A stretch of 64,000 bases of DNA, taken from positions 1,621,501 through 1,685,500 of the forward strand of contig NZ_CP046266.1 in the NCBI RefSeq assembly GCF_009720625.1, written 5' to 3'. The translations under genes were made by a program, and so were the position numbers. Positions 20,510 through 29,236 of the stretch are shown here, piece by piece. Below the pieces are notes generated by a model. It did no database searches. It saw only the letters and a program-made list of their open reading frames with translations, and was not told the DNA's origin. The DNA comes from Metabacillus sediminilitoris. Lineage in GTDB: Bacteria; Bacillota; Bacilli; Bacillales; Bacillaceae. Each line of letters starts with the position of its first letter. Position 1 is the stretch's first letter.

Positions 20510-20527
20510 TTTGTTACCTATAACAAA
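20510..20527. promoter_or_regulatory. Candidate operator in the permease-adeR divergent promoter region
   Basis: TTTGTTACCTATAACAAA is a palindrome with 7-base arms and a 4-base centre, 43 bases before adeR. A further GTGTTACA follows immediately. It lies between divergent genes for a permease and its likely regulator, so AdeR binding is plausible but not shown. Confidence 0.45.
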
Positions 20528-20569
20528 TGTGTTACAAAATGCACAATCTTATTGATAGAGGTGGTATAG

Positions 20570-21793
20570 ATGAAAAACGATCCGTTTCGTGCTAGTTTTG
20601 ATAGTTTAGAAGAATTGGCGGATATGGTAAGCGAAATGCTAAGATGTCCGATCACGATTGAAGATGCGAATCATCGGCTTCTTGCCTATAGCACACATGA
20701 TGATCGAACCGATCCGGCAAGAATTGCCACGATTATTGGCCGGCGTGTCCCAGAAAAAGTCATCAATTCCTTATGGAAAGAAGGAGTTATTCCTAAATTG
20801 CTAAGCAGCCGGGACCCTGTACGGGTAAAGACCTTGGAGGATATTGGTCTAGGAGACAGGGTAACGGTATCGGTTTGGAAAAATGATGAAGTGCTTGGAT
20901 TCATTTGGGCATTGGAGATTGACAAGACATTAGGCGACGAAGATATGGCATGTTTAAAACGGGCGGCAGAAGCGACAAAAAATAAACTGATTCAAGTGCA
21001 GACCCGTAAAAATAAAAAAGAGGAACAATTTCAAGAGTTTTTCTGGCAGCTGTTAACAAGTCATCTTGTTTCGAATGAAGAAATTATCAACAAATTTCAC
21101 TCGCTGCAAATCTCTCCTCCTAACCATTTTGCTGTTGCCGTGTTTCAATTTTCGAAAGATTTAACAAGGGATGATGAGAAGCATATCGCTTATCTATTAA
21201 AGACCGTACAGCAGCCAAGGATTTTGCTTTATACCATCGACCATCAACACCTTATATTGTTTATTTCAGTTGATGGAATCGGGCAACCTATCAACAAACT
21301 AAATATGTTTTGTGAATTGTTTGTGGATAAAATGAAAGAACGATTTGGGATTGAATCTATTGTTCAAGGCTTCGGCAGTGTCTATCGTAATTTATTAAAA
21401 GTAGAGAAATCATACAAAGAAGCACGAACCGTATTATCTGTTAAAAGGAAATTTCCCGATGAAGCAAAAGAAATTCATAGCTATCAAAGCCTAGGAATTT
21501 ATAAGTATATAGATATTTTGATAGAAAAAGCAGAAATGAATCATAATGAAAACTATTCCTTGAAAAAACTTCGGGAATATGATCAAAAAAATAACACCGA
21601 CCTAGTGGAAACTTTAGAAGTATTCCTAAACAAAGACAGCAATGTTCATGAAGCGTCTAAAGCATTAAATGTTCATACCAATACGTTAACCTATCGACTG
21701 AAGCGAATCTCCGAAATCGGTGAAGTGAATTTAAAAGATCCGAACCAAAAGATGACCTTATTTTTAGATCTCAAGCTTGAAAAGTTTTTATAA
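20570..21793 (+). CDS. adeR: PucR/CdaR-family activator AdeR
   Basis: A 407-residue regulator with a GAF-like N-terminal sensor (EDANHRLLAYSTHDDRTDP), a central GGDEF-like region (FGIESIVQGFGSVYRNLLKVEKSYKEAR) and a C-terminal helix-turn-helix (NVHEASKALNVHTNTLTYRLKRI) typical of the PucR family. In Bacillus subtilis AdeR activates alanine dehydrogenase. Here it is directly upstream of ald and divergent from a likely alanine permease, so the same role is expected. GAGGTGG precedes ATG 20570. A terminator hairpin follows the gene. Confidence 0.88.
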   Translation: MKNDPFRASFDSLEELADMVSEMLRCPITIEDANHRLLAYSTHDDRTDPARIATIIGRRVPEKVINSLWKEGVIPKLLSSRDPVRVKTLEDIGLGDRVTVSVWKNDEVLGFIWALEIDKTLGDEDMACLKRAAEATKNKLIQVQTRKNKKEEQFQEFFWQLLTSHLVSNEEIINKFHSLQISPPNHFAVAVFQFSKDLTRDDEKHIAYLLKTVQQPRILLYTIDHQHLILFISVDGIGQPINKLNMFCELFVDKMKERFGIESIVQGFGSVYRNLLKVEKSYKEARTVLSVKRKFPDEAKEIHSYQSLGIYKYIDILIEKAEMNHNENYSLKKLREYDQKNNTDLVETLEVFLNKDSNVHEASKALNVHTNTLTYRLKRISEIGEVNLKDPNQKMTLFLDLKLEKFL

Positions 21794-21882
21794 ATCCGAG
21801 GGTTTTGAAAATTTCCACAAAAGGAATTTTAATTTTTCAATAGAGTAAACCCTCTCATATTCCTTATTAAATCAAGACTTTG

Positions 21883-21924
21883 ATGGCCTTTTTGTGAAAT
21901 TTCACAAATGCGGTCATTTTTTTT
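21883..21924 (+). terminator. adeR terminator
   Basis: ATGGCC pairs with GGTCAT (one G-U), enclosing the perfect palindrome TTGTGAAATTTCACAA, and is followed by eight T residues. The palindrome could also bind a protein, but the U-run makes termination the simplest reading. Confidence 0.7.
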
Positions 21925-22012
21925 CTGTAATCCAAACAAAGAAAAATGATTTCGAAAGGATTATTCTAAAAACAGAAAAAATCAAATCAGTCTTCTAAGG
22001 GGGATATCAAAC

Positions 22013-23146
22013 ATGATTATTGGGGTACCGAAGGAAATTAAAAATAACGAAAACCGTGTGGCACTTACACCAGCAGGGGTTGTTTCATTTGTACAATCAG
22101 GACATAAAGTATTAATCGAAAAAGGGGTAGGAATTGGAAGCGGTTTCGCAGATGCCGATTACGCGCAAGCTGGTGCTGGAATCATCGAGTTAGCAGCAGA
22201 TGTTTGGGCAAGCGCTGAAATGATTATGAAAGTAAAAGAACCGCTTGAAAGTGAATATAAGTACTTCCGACCTGGTTTAGTAGTATTTACTTACCTTCAC
22301 TTAGCAGCAGAGCCTGCTTTAGCAAAAGCTCTAAAAGACAGCGGTGTGATCGCGATTGCCTACGAAACAGTTTCTGTTAACCGTACACTTCCACTCCTTC
22401 AGCCAATGAGCGAAGTAGCCGGCCGCATGTCTGTACAAATCGGCGCACAATTTTTACAAAAAGTAAACGGCGGTATGGGTATCCTGCTTGCAGGTGTTCC
22501 AGGGGTAAGCCGTGGTAAAGTAACCATCGTGGGCGGCGGAATCGTCGGAACAAATGCAGCTAAAATGGCAATTGGTTTAGGTGCAGATGTAACGATTATC
22601 GACTTAAGTGCAGATCGCCTCCGTTATTTGGACGATATTTTCGGAAACCAAATTAAAACTTTAATGTCTAATCCATACAACATTGCCGAAGCGGTGAAAG
22701 AAGCAGACCTTGTCATCGGTGCGGTATTAATTCCTGGAGCCAAAGCTCCTAAGCTTGTAACAGAGGAAATGGTAAAATCCATGAAGCCTGGTTCTGTTAT
22801 TGTTGACGTAGCCATTGACCAAGGCGGAAGCGTGGAAACAATTGACCATGTTACAACACACGATAATCCAACATTTGTAAAACACGGAGTTGTTCATTAC
22901 TCTGTTGCCAACATGCCTGGAGCCGTTTCAAGAACATCCACAATGGCGCTTACGAATGTCACAGTTCCATATGGCTTACAAATTGCAAATAAAGGTGTCG
23001 TGAAGGCAATCACTGAAAATCCAGCATTAAAGCTTGGTGTCAATGTGGCGAACGGGGAAATTACGTACGAAGCAGTTGCTAAAGACCTTAACTTTGAATA
23101 TGTACCAGTAGAAAAAGCATTAGAAAAAGAATTAGCAGCCATCTAA
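22013..23146 (+). CDS. ald: Alanine dehydrogenase Ald
   Basis: A 377-residue NAD enzyme that reversibly deaminates L-alanine to pyruvate and ammonia. Lys75 in MKVKEP and His96 in [10 protein letters not shown] match the family's catalytic residues; the NAD-binding motif [17 protein letters not shown] is near residue 170, and [16 protein letters not shown] is diagnostic. Length is normal. AAGGGGG precedes ATG 22013. It lies after adeR, its probable activator, and before an alanine racemase, so D- and L-alanine could both be channelled to pyruvate. A terminator separates it from alr. Confidence 0.97.
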   Translation: MIIGVPKEIKNNENRVALTPAGVVSFVQSGHKVLIEKGVGIGSGFADADYAQAGAGIIELAADVWASAEMIMKVKEPLESEYKYFRPGLVVFTYLHLAAEPALAKALKDSGVIAIAYETVSVNRTLPLLQPMSEVAGRMSVQIGAQFLQKVNGGMGILLAGVPGVSRGKVTIVGGGIVGTNAAKMAIGLGADVTIIDLSADRLRYLDDIFGNQIKTLMSNPYNIAEAVKEADLVIGAVLIPGAKAPKLVTEEMVKSMKPGSVIVDVAIDQGGSVETIDHVTTHDNPTFVKHGVVHYSVANMPGAVSRTSTMALTNVTVPYGLQIANKGVVKAITENPALKLGVNVANGEITYEAVAKDLNFEYVPVEKALEKELAAI

Positions 23147-23157
23147 ACAAACTAGCC

Positions 23158-23186
23158 CCCTCAAGTTCATTCTTGAGGGTTTTTTC
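23158..23186 (+). terminator. ald terminator
   Basis: CCCTCAAG pairs with CTTGAGGG around TTCATT and is followed by TTTTTT. Confidence 0.9.
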
Positions 23187-23202
23187 TTAGGGAGGGAGTC
23201 AA

Positions 23203-24384
23203 GTGATTCAACCAAGTTACCGGGATACATGGGCAGAAATTTCAGTAGATGCCATTCAACATAATACTAAGCAATTAAAAAAATACATTGGAGAATCAGT
23301 AAATTTAATGGCTGTGGTTAAAGCAGATGGGTACGGGCACGGAGCAGTGCACGTTGCGAAAGCAGCTATCGAAGCAGGCGCTGATTATTTAGCGGTAGCT
23401 ATTTTGGATGAAGCCATCGAACTGAGAGAGTCTGGGATTACCGAGCCGATTCTTGTAATGGGGTATACCCCGATTCGCTCCATTAGACAGGCAATCATTG
23501 CAGGCGTGGATTTAACGGTATTTACGGAGGATGTACTTGACGAGGTTATTTTTCAAGCGGAACATTTGCAAACTACGGTATCCATACATCTTAAAATCGA
23601 TACCGGAATGACAAGAATAGGCGTTCAAACCGGTGAAGAAGCACTTTCTTTAACCAAAAAAGCAACTGGGTCGCCAAATGTCTTTCTGAAAGGCATCTTT
23701 ACCCATTTTGCCATCGCCGACAATGAGGATCCATCCTATACGCTTCTGCAATTTGAACGATTTCAATCTGTTTTATCTTTTTTAGAAGATCATCATCTAT
23801 CCATCCCTTTAAAGCATTGCTGCAATAGTGCGGGGACGATGAACTTTCCGGAGATGCATCTGGATATGGTTCGCGTAGGAATTGCGTTATATGGACTGTA
23901 TCCTGACGCTTCCCTTAAAAATCATCCAATCTCACTTTGTCAGGCAATGACACTAAAAACGAAAATTGCCGCACTGAAAACAGTGTCTGAAACCCAGCCG
24001 ATTAGCTATGGATGCACCTACACGCCTTCAAGCGGCAGCGTCATTGCCACACTTCCAATAGGGTATGCTGACGGGCTTTCAAGACTCCTATCAAACCGAG
24101 GGCAATTTTTATTACAGGAGCAAAAGGTTCCTGTGGTGGGCAGAGTTTGCATGGACCAAACGATGATTGATGTTTCGAGCGTGTCCGCTTGCCAGCATGG
24201 GGATGAAGTGATTATTTTCGGTGGAAATGGAGAGGCTTTTCAATCCGTTGATGAAATCGCTCATATCATGGGGACCATCAACTACGAAGTCGTTTGTTTA
24301 ATAGGAAAACGGGTCCCTCGTATCTATTTAACTGCAAAAAATAACACACCCGAGAATGAGTTACAAACCTTAGAATTTGCTTAA
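23203..24384 (+). CDS. alr: Alanine racemase
   Basis: A 393-residue PLP enzyme that interconverts L- and D-alanine. The PLP lysine is Lys40 in MAVVKADGYGHGA; the second-domain tyrosine lies in PISYGCTYT, and GRVCMDQTMIDVS is typical. The GTG start at 23203 follows GGGAGGGAG at 23190. It sits 56 bases after ald, across a terminator. Its placement with ald suggests a catabolic role in D-alanine use, as for paralogous racemases in spore formers, rather than the main cell-wall supply; this is inference. Confidence 0.93.
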   Translation: MIQPSYRDTWAEISVDAIQHNTKQLKKYIGESVNLMAVVKADGYGHGAVHVAKAAIEAGADYLAVAILDEAIELRESGITEPILVMGYTPIRSIRQAIIAGVDLTVFTEDVLDEVIFQAEHLQTTVSIHLKIDTGMTRIGVQTGEEALSLTKKATGSPNVFLKGIFTHFAIADNEDPSYTLLQFERFQSVLSFLEDHHLSIPLKHCCNSAGTMNFPEMHLDMVRVGIALYGLYPDASLKNHPISLCQAMTLKTKIAALKTVSETQPISYGCTYTPSSGSVIATLPIGYADGLSRLLSNRGQFLLQEQKVPVVGRVCMDQTMIDVSSVSACQHGDEVIIFGGNGEAFQSVDEIAHIMGTINYEVVCLIGKRVPRIYLTAKNNTPENELQTLEFA

Positions 24385-24472
24385 TAAAAACGGCTTTCAA
24401 TTCCTTCAGGGCAATAGTGATACTGATATTTAGTCATAAAACAATCACCTACCTATTCTTTAATCACATTAC

Positions 24473-24760
24473 TTATTCTTCAAGCCAATTATAAAAAGGA
24501 ACAGGTTTTGATTGCTGGTTATTTACTTGATTGAGATTATTTTCAAACTCTTGTTGAGTTAAATCATACAATCGCTTACTAGATTTCTTTGGTAACTTAA
24601 TAGGTATAGAAGTTGGACTCCAATTTACTCGAATTGCTTTTCTGATAAACCCGTCAGGGTTTTTAACTTTTGTAGGTGACTGCTGCATAATAAAGAAGTA
24701 TAACTAAGTTTAATTCCAACAACGGATAGGATAGATAAAATTTCATCAGTTGGAGAGGTT
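24473..24760 (-). pseudogene. Relic of a replication-initiator-like protein
   Basis: The minus strand reads KVKNPDGFIRKAIRVNWSP and ends YNWLEE. Phrases of the type KNPDGFIRKAI occur near the end of plasmid or phage-type replication initiators in Bacillus, as I recall. The upstream part (LSVVGIKLSYTSLL) is in another frame, so the gene is frameshifted and lacks its N-terminus. Identification is tentative. Confidence 0.4.
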
Positions 24761-25107
24761 AGGGTAACGGGGTCTGTGTAGCAATGGAACCAAATCACGC
24801 AATAAGCATTAGCGGACATTGTTCGAGGTCAATAATAAGAAGGACCCTCCAATTCAAGAAGGTCTGTTAGATTTTAAATATAAAATACAATAAGTGGTAT
24901 TAAGACAGTTACTTGTATTTGGCAATTAAAAAATGCTATTAATTGCATATATGTTTTTTGAATGTGAAAAAAGCCAAAAAATATGCATAAAATGAAACTT
25001 GCATATTTTCGGCTTATTTATAGTTTGGGTTATTGAAGAAAAGCGCCCTTATGTGGGAATCACATATTCTTCAGAAGACTTATAATAATCAGAAAGGTGA
25101 TAATAAA
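24761..25107. other. Intergenic region before the LysE gene
   Basis: No gene is visible. An imperfect hairpin AAAATATGCA/TGCATATTTT lies at about 24977-25009 and could be a weak terminator. AGAAAGGTGA at 25091 is the ribosome site for the following gene. Confidence 0.4.
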
Positions 25108-25739
25108 ATGGAAAACTTTTATCTGTTTGTCGCTATGTGTATTTTTCTAATTATTTTACCAGGTCCAGATACTGCGATTGCTACAAAAAATACTCTCATC
25201 GTTGGGAGAAGTGGAGGTCTTAAAACAACTTTTGGTACTTGTTGCGCCCTTCTTATCCATACTTCTGCTGCTGTATTAGGACTTTCAGCAATAATTGTTA
25301 AATCAGCGTTATTATTTTCTGTCTTCAAATATATTGGTGCTGTTTACTTAATTTATCTCGGTGCTAAAACATTATGGTCTTTGAGAAAAAAGAAGAAACA
25401 GCAAACGTTGAGATGGACACAAAAAACCAGTTTGAAAACACATCTTGTTTTAAACAAGGGTTCCTTTCCAATATCCTTAATCCAAAAGTTGCTGTCTTTT
25501 TCTTAACCTTTTTGCCTCAATTCGTGGACTCTGAAAGCAATACCTTTATACCATTTCTTATAATGGGCATCACTTATACTGTATTGACTGCCATATGGTT
25601 TTTACTTTATGTCTTTTTAATTAATCAGATTAGTTCTTTTATGAAAAAACCTAAAGCACAAAATATTATTGAAGGAATCACAGGCACTATACTGATAGGT
25701 TTTGGTATAAAACTAGCCCTAGAAAAGGCCCATAATTAG
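25108..25739 (+). pseudogene. LysE/RhtB-family exporter, interrupted by a -1 frameshift
   Basis: The first frame (ATG 25108, MENFYLFVAMCIFLIILPGPDTAI) and the second (GFLSNILNPKVAVFFLTFLPQF to the stop at 25739) are the two halves of one LysE/RhtB amino-acid efflux protein. Joined they give 210 residues, the normal length, with five to six membrane segments. The break is at AGA AAA AAG (25383-25391), a classic A-AAA-AAG slippery heptamer in the correct phase for -1 slippage. It could be a decayed gene, a sequencing slip in the A-run, or a frameshifted product. Without slippage the protein ends at 25506. Confidence 0.8.
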
Positions 25740-25757
25740 GTGATTTATTTATTAGGT

Positions 25758-25797
25758 AAGACCCTTAATTTTCTTAAATCAAGGGTCTTAATTTTTG
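25758..25797 (+). terminator. Terminator after the LysE gene
   Basis: AAGACCCTT pairs with AAGGGTCTT around an AT-rich loop, followed by AATTTTT. Confidence 0.75.
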
Positions 25798-26355
25798 CCA
25801 GAATATCTTATGAATCTTAAAAAAAAGTATTCTTTTGAATTCTGTTTATCTCCAATACAATTAATTATGCAAAATTCTTCAAATTGTTTTAAAAGGAAAC
25901 ATGTCAAACTATCATTTTTTATTTCATAATAATTGTAATTTCTCCTGAAGAAATCACATATCTCTTTCCATTTAATAATTATTGGTTCACATTGAACTTT
26001 TTGTTTTTCAGGAAATAGATTCTTATGTCCTTCTAATTGCTCTTTTAATAGATATGAATTATATCCAATTTTACTTTCTATGAATAAGGATATATTCTCT
26101 AATAAAATTGCCCCATCTGGTATATTAAAACTCTTTAATTTACCACTCTTTATTTCATCATTTTCGGCCATACCTATTACTGCTGCAAAGGAGTTATTGT
26201 CTTTAACTGTGATGTCAATTGTTGTCTATATTCATAGTTTTTACTTGGTTGAATCTCAATGCCCAGGAATTCTATAAACTCTTCTGTTAAAGATGGAGAT
26301 GAATGTTGTAAAACATTTAAAAATGCTTTAGTGACAGTTTTATGGATTTCTTATA
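25788..26355 (-). pseudogene. Relic of a PD-(D/E)XK nuclease-like protein
   Basis: An open minus frame of 127 residues (25788-26171) contains IPDGAILLENISLFIESKIG, matching a PD-(D/E)XK nuclease core (Asp in PDG, then E-S-K). Just upstream in another frame is HKTVTKAFLNVLQHSSPSL and EFIEFLGI, which reads like the N-terminus of the same protein. A frameshift near 26175-26200 separates them and no start is visible. I treat the whole as a decayed gene. The C-terminal helical part is rich in aromatic and charged residues. Function of the parent protein is unknown. Confidence 0.5.
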
Positions 26356-26433
26356 CCCGAAATCATTTTTACGTTGTATTAAGGTCAACGAGGCTGTATA
26401 CTGATTTTTAGTCAAAATTGGGAGGTGATTATC

Positions 26434-27741
26434 TTGAATCTCAGTGCTTTAGTAAAAAAAGACATCAATATTCTTGTTCTAATGATAGTAACAGTGCCCT
26501 TAGCAGGCGAAATAAAGTCTTTCCCTTTAAATGAGACGTTTCGAATGAGTTTTGGTGCACCAACATTTTTCTTCTTTTTGTTATTGTTGCGGAAAATGCC
26601 AGCATTTTTACCAGGTTTTTTGACAGGAACAGTGGTGGTGGAATTTCGTATGCTACTAGATTTCATCATGCAGGAGAATTTTGACTGGACATCCTCTTTC
26701 CAGACGCACTTTCCTAGTTTTTTCTTTTATTTCACTTATTCTTTTCTTTTTTATTTAGCGAACATCAACCGTTTTCATCATCAAACTTTGATGATTGGAT
26801 TTATTGGCTTCATAATTGAAATATTGTCCGACTGTGTGGAATTAATCATTCAATATTTCGTATTAGAAACAACGATTACACTAGCAGCACTGAATGAGAT
26901 AATCGTCATCGCATTTTCACACAGTTTTATTGTTCTAAGCTTTTTCAATATGATGAAGTTGTATGAATCACAGTCGAGGGAGAGACACATTAGAAAAAAA
27001 AATGAACACATGCTCATGCTCATTTCCAATTTATATGAAGAATCAATTCATTTAAAAAAAACGTTGCAAGATGCTGAAAATATAACCAAAAAATCGTATG
27101 ATCTATACAAAAGCTTAGACAGTTTAGAAAATGAACAAATGAGCTTTCCGGTCGAGGATTTAAGGCGACAAGCATTAAAAATTGCCGGTGAAGTACATGA
27201 GGTTAAAAAGGATAACCAGCGTATTTTTGCAGGACTCTCAAAGCTGATTTCCGAAGAAAGTTTTACAGATTATATGTCCGTACATGAACTGGCAAACATC
27301 ATCGTACGAGCAAACGAGAAATACGCCCGTTTACTAGGGAAAGACATCCAATTTGTGTACACGATTGATGGCATGCATCCCCAATATCATATTTACACCA
27401 TTCTATCAATCATTAATAATGTCGTTGCAAACGCTGTAGAAGCTATCAAAGATACGGGAACCATCACAATTGACATTAATAAGGAGCATAATTCGGTTGA
27501 ATTTCGGATAGGAGATAACGGTCCTGGTGTTGCATCGAAGCATAAAGCATTAATTTTCAAGCCTGGGTTTACTTCTAGATATGATCTTGCTGGTAACCCA
27601 TCGACAGGCATCGGATTATCGTATGTAAAAGAAATTGTCGAACAACTTGAAGGTGATGTTACGGTTCAGGACAGACCGGAAGGAAAAGGATCGATTTTCA
27701 TAATTCGATTATTGGTTGATCACTTAATTGAGAAGGGGTGA
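26434..27741 (+). CDS. glnK: Glutamine-sensing histidine kinase GlnK (YcbA type)
   Basis: A 435-residue sensor with about six membrane segments in residues 5-185 and a cytoplasmic kinase part. The likely phospho-histidine lies in GEVHEVKKDNQRI, the N box in INNVVANAVEAI, and the G boxes in GDNGPGV and STGIGLSYVKEI. This arrangement matches YcbA/GlnK of Bacillus subtilis, which with GlnL activates glutaminase and glutamine uptake genes. The TTG start at 26434 is chosen because GGAGGTGA lies five bases upstream. It overlaps the GlnL gene region closely (stop 27741, next ATG 27746). Targets may include glsA, rocG and ansZ. Confidence 0.88.
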   Translation: MNLSALVKKDINILVLMIVTVPLAGEIKSFPLNETFRMSFGAPTFFFFLLLLRKMPAFLPGFLTGTVVVEFRMLLDFIMQENFDWTSSFQTHFPSFFFYFTYSFLFYLANINRFHHQTLMIGFIGFIIEILSDCVELIIQYFVLETTITLAALNEIIVIAFSHSFIVLSFFNMMKLYESQSRERHIRKKNEHMLMLISNLYEESIHLKKTLQDAENITKKSYDLYKSLDSLENEQMSFPVEDLRRQALKIAGEVHEVKKDNQRIFAGLSKLISEESFTDYMSVHELANIIVRANEKYARLLGKDIQFVYTIDGMHPQYHIYTILSIINNVVANAVEAIKDTGTITIDINKEHNSVEFRIGDNGPGVASKHKALIFKPGFTSRYDLAGNPSTGIGLSYVKEIVEQLEGDVTVQDRPEGKGSIFIIRLLVDHLIEKG

Positions 27742-27745
27742 TACG

Positions 27746-28672
27746 ATGTTTTTTTATATAATAGATGATGACGAAGTGGTTCGCTCGATGTTGGCCCAAA
27801 TCATTGAAGATGAGGATCTTGGTAAAGTGGTAGGAGAAGCGGAGGACGGCTCATTATTGGATCAACAAATGCTAACTTTGAAAAATATCGACATTTTATT
27901 AATCGATTTGTTAATGCCGATTCAAGATGGAATAAAAACGATTCGTCAAATAAAACCGTCATTCAAAGGGAAAATCATCATGGTTTCTCAAGTGGAATCG
28001 AAAGAAATGATTGGTGAAGCCTATTTACTTGGTGTTGAATACTTTATAATCAAACCAATCAACAGGATTGAAGTGTTAACGGTCATTCAGAAAGTCATCG
28101 AACGAATCAGATTGGAAAAATCGATACATGATATTCAAAAATCGCTCAATACGGTGCTTAATTTGGATTACCGTCAAAGTCTTCAGGAAAAAGACAACAA
28201 CGAAAAACATATAAGAACTTCCAGTCAATTTCTTTTATCCGAATTAGGGATAGCTACTGAAAACGGAAGTAAAGATTTACTGGATATGTTGGATTATTTA
28301 TATCAATATGAACAAGATAAAACATTTGAACAAGAGTTCCCTATACTAGAAGAGATTTTTGTGAATTTAGCTCGAAAAAGACTTGGAGAATCAGCTGCAG
28401 AGACGGAATTAAAAAGAGAGGTTAAAGCATCCAAACAACGGGTCCGCAGGGCAATTTACCAGTCATTAAACCATTTGGCGTCCCTTGGCCTTACTGATTT
28501 TTTAAATCCGAAGTTCGAAAATTACGCTTCTAAGTTTTTTGATTTTACAACCGTAAGGAGAAAGATGACAGAATTGAACAATGAGTCAACATCACCTGCT
28601 CGCATCGATACGAAAAAATTCATTCAGGTTCTCTATTTTGAATCAAAACGGATACATTTGGAATCGCAATGA
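27746..28672 (+). CDS. glnL: Response regulator GlnL (YcbB type)
   Basis: A 308-residue regulator. The receiver domain (1-120) has DDDE, the phospho-acceptor Asp in ILLIDLLMP near residue 53 and the conserved Lys in FIIKP. The C-terminal half (KRLGESAAETELKREVKAS, LNHLASLGLTDFLNPKFENYA) matches the YcbB output domain, not a common HTH class. ATG 27746 follows AAGGGGTG; an upstream in-frame start lies inside glnK. With GlnK it should respond to glutamine. Phased T-rich repeats before rocG and ansZ in this window are candidate binding sites. Confidence 0.88.
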   Translation: MFFYIIDDDEVVRSMLAQIIEDEDLGKVVGEAEDGSLLDQQMLTLKNIDILLIDLLMPIQDGIKTIRQIKPSFKGKIIMVSQVESKEMIGEAYLLGVEYFIIKPINRIEVLTVIQKVIERIRLEKSIHDIQKSLNTVLNLDYRQSLQEKDNNEKHIRTSSQFLLSELGIATENGSKDLLDMLDYLYQYEQDKTFEQEFPILEEIFVNLARKRLGESAAETELKREVKASKQRVRRAIYQSLNHLASLGLTDFLNPKFENYASKFFDFTTVRRKMTELNNESTSPARIDTKKFIQVLYFESKRIHLESQ

Positions 28673-29085
28673 CGAACTTTTGTTAAATCTGAGCTCAAGT
28701 GATGGATTTATTACTTTTCAGATTATATAGTATGCATTCAATAAAAATCCAAGAAAGCAGGGCTATTTTCCTCCGTTAGTTGCGGAAAAACCATAAATAT
28801 AGTTTACATGTAAAGCTAACAAACAAACTTTATTTTGAGCAGAATTCATCTAGTAAGTTGTCCTGTTTTCATCATATACTTGGCTTTAGCGCCACTCAAT
28901 ATAGAAGCAACTTTTTCATACGACTTGAATCCAAACATAGAAGAACATTCTTATTGATAAAACAATGATCCTGTTCTGTTATATTGTATAAATATTCCTT
29001 TTGTCTAAGTGCATGCCTAATGGCATGTTTTTTTTTCTCAATTCTTCAACTGCTGTAGGGTAAGGAGGATTTTTAATATTCTCAT
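28673..29085. other. Intergenic region between glnL and ansZ promoter
   Basis: No gene is supported. The only clear element is the terminator at 29012. The open frame at 28780-28968 has no ribosome site or family likeness. Confidence 0.4.
29012..29036 (+). terminator. Short terminator
   Basis: CATGCC pairs with GGCATG around TAAT and is followed by a run of about ten T residues. Confidence 0.7.
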
Positions 29086-29138
29086 TTTTCTGTGAGTTTT
29101 TGTAGTTTTTGGTTAGATTCTGTAGTTCTTATTATAAA
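29086..29138 (+). promoter_or_regulatory. ansZ promoter block with 10-bp phased repeats (GlnL-like boxes)
   Basis: In ten-base steps the DNA reads GTGAGTTTTT, GTAGTTTTTG, GTTAGATTCT, GTAGTTCTTA, then TTATAAA. The same block occurs before rocG (11404-11456). The shared -10 region and repeat phase imply a common activator; GlnL is the nearest candidate. Confidence 0.55.
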
Positions 29139-29155
29139 ATCAAAATACCTTTTTA

Positions 29156-29169
29156 TGAAAGCGCTTAAT
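29156..29169 (+). promoter_or_regulatory. Candidate cre (CcpA) site upstream of ansZ
   Basis: TGAAAGCGCTTAAT fits the cre consensus and lies 18 bases after the shared promoter block, as the cre-like site does in front of rocG. Confidence 0.6.
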
Positions 29170-29173
29170 AACA

Positions 29174-29200
29174 TTTATCCCGAATTAACAGGCAGTAAGA
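29174..29200 (+). repeat. Fragment of nested-hairpin repeat, family 2
   Basis: TTTATCCCGAATTAACAGGC and the following AGTAAGACC match the left end of the family 2 element at 15067. The rest of the element is missing. It lies in the ansZ leader between the cre site and the ribosome site. Confidence 0.55.
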
Positions 29201-29236
29201 CCTTTGCTAATCACACGTTATATGGAGGAATTTCTA

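Noticed and set aside
21893..21910. TTTGTGAAATTTCACAAA palindrome as an AdeR operator
   Set aside because: It is enclosed by a matching outer stem and followed by eight T residues, so a terminator explains it better.
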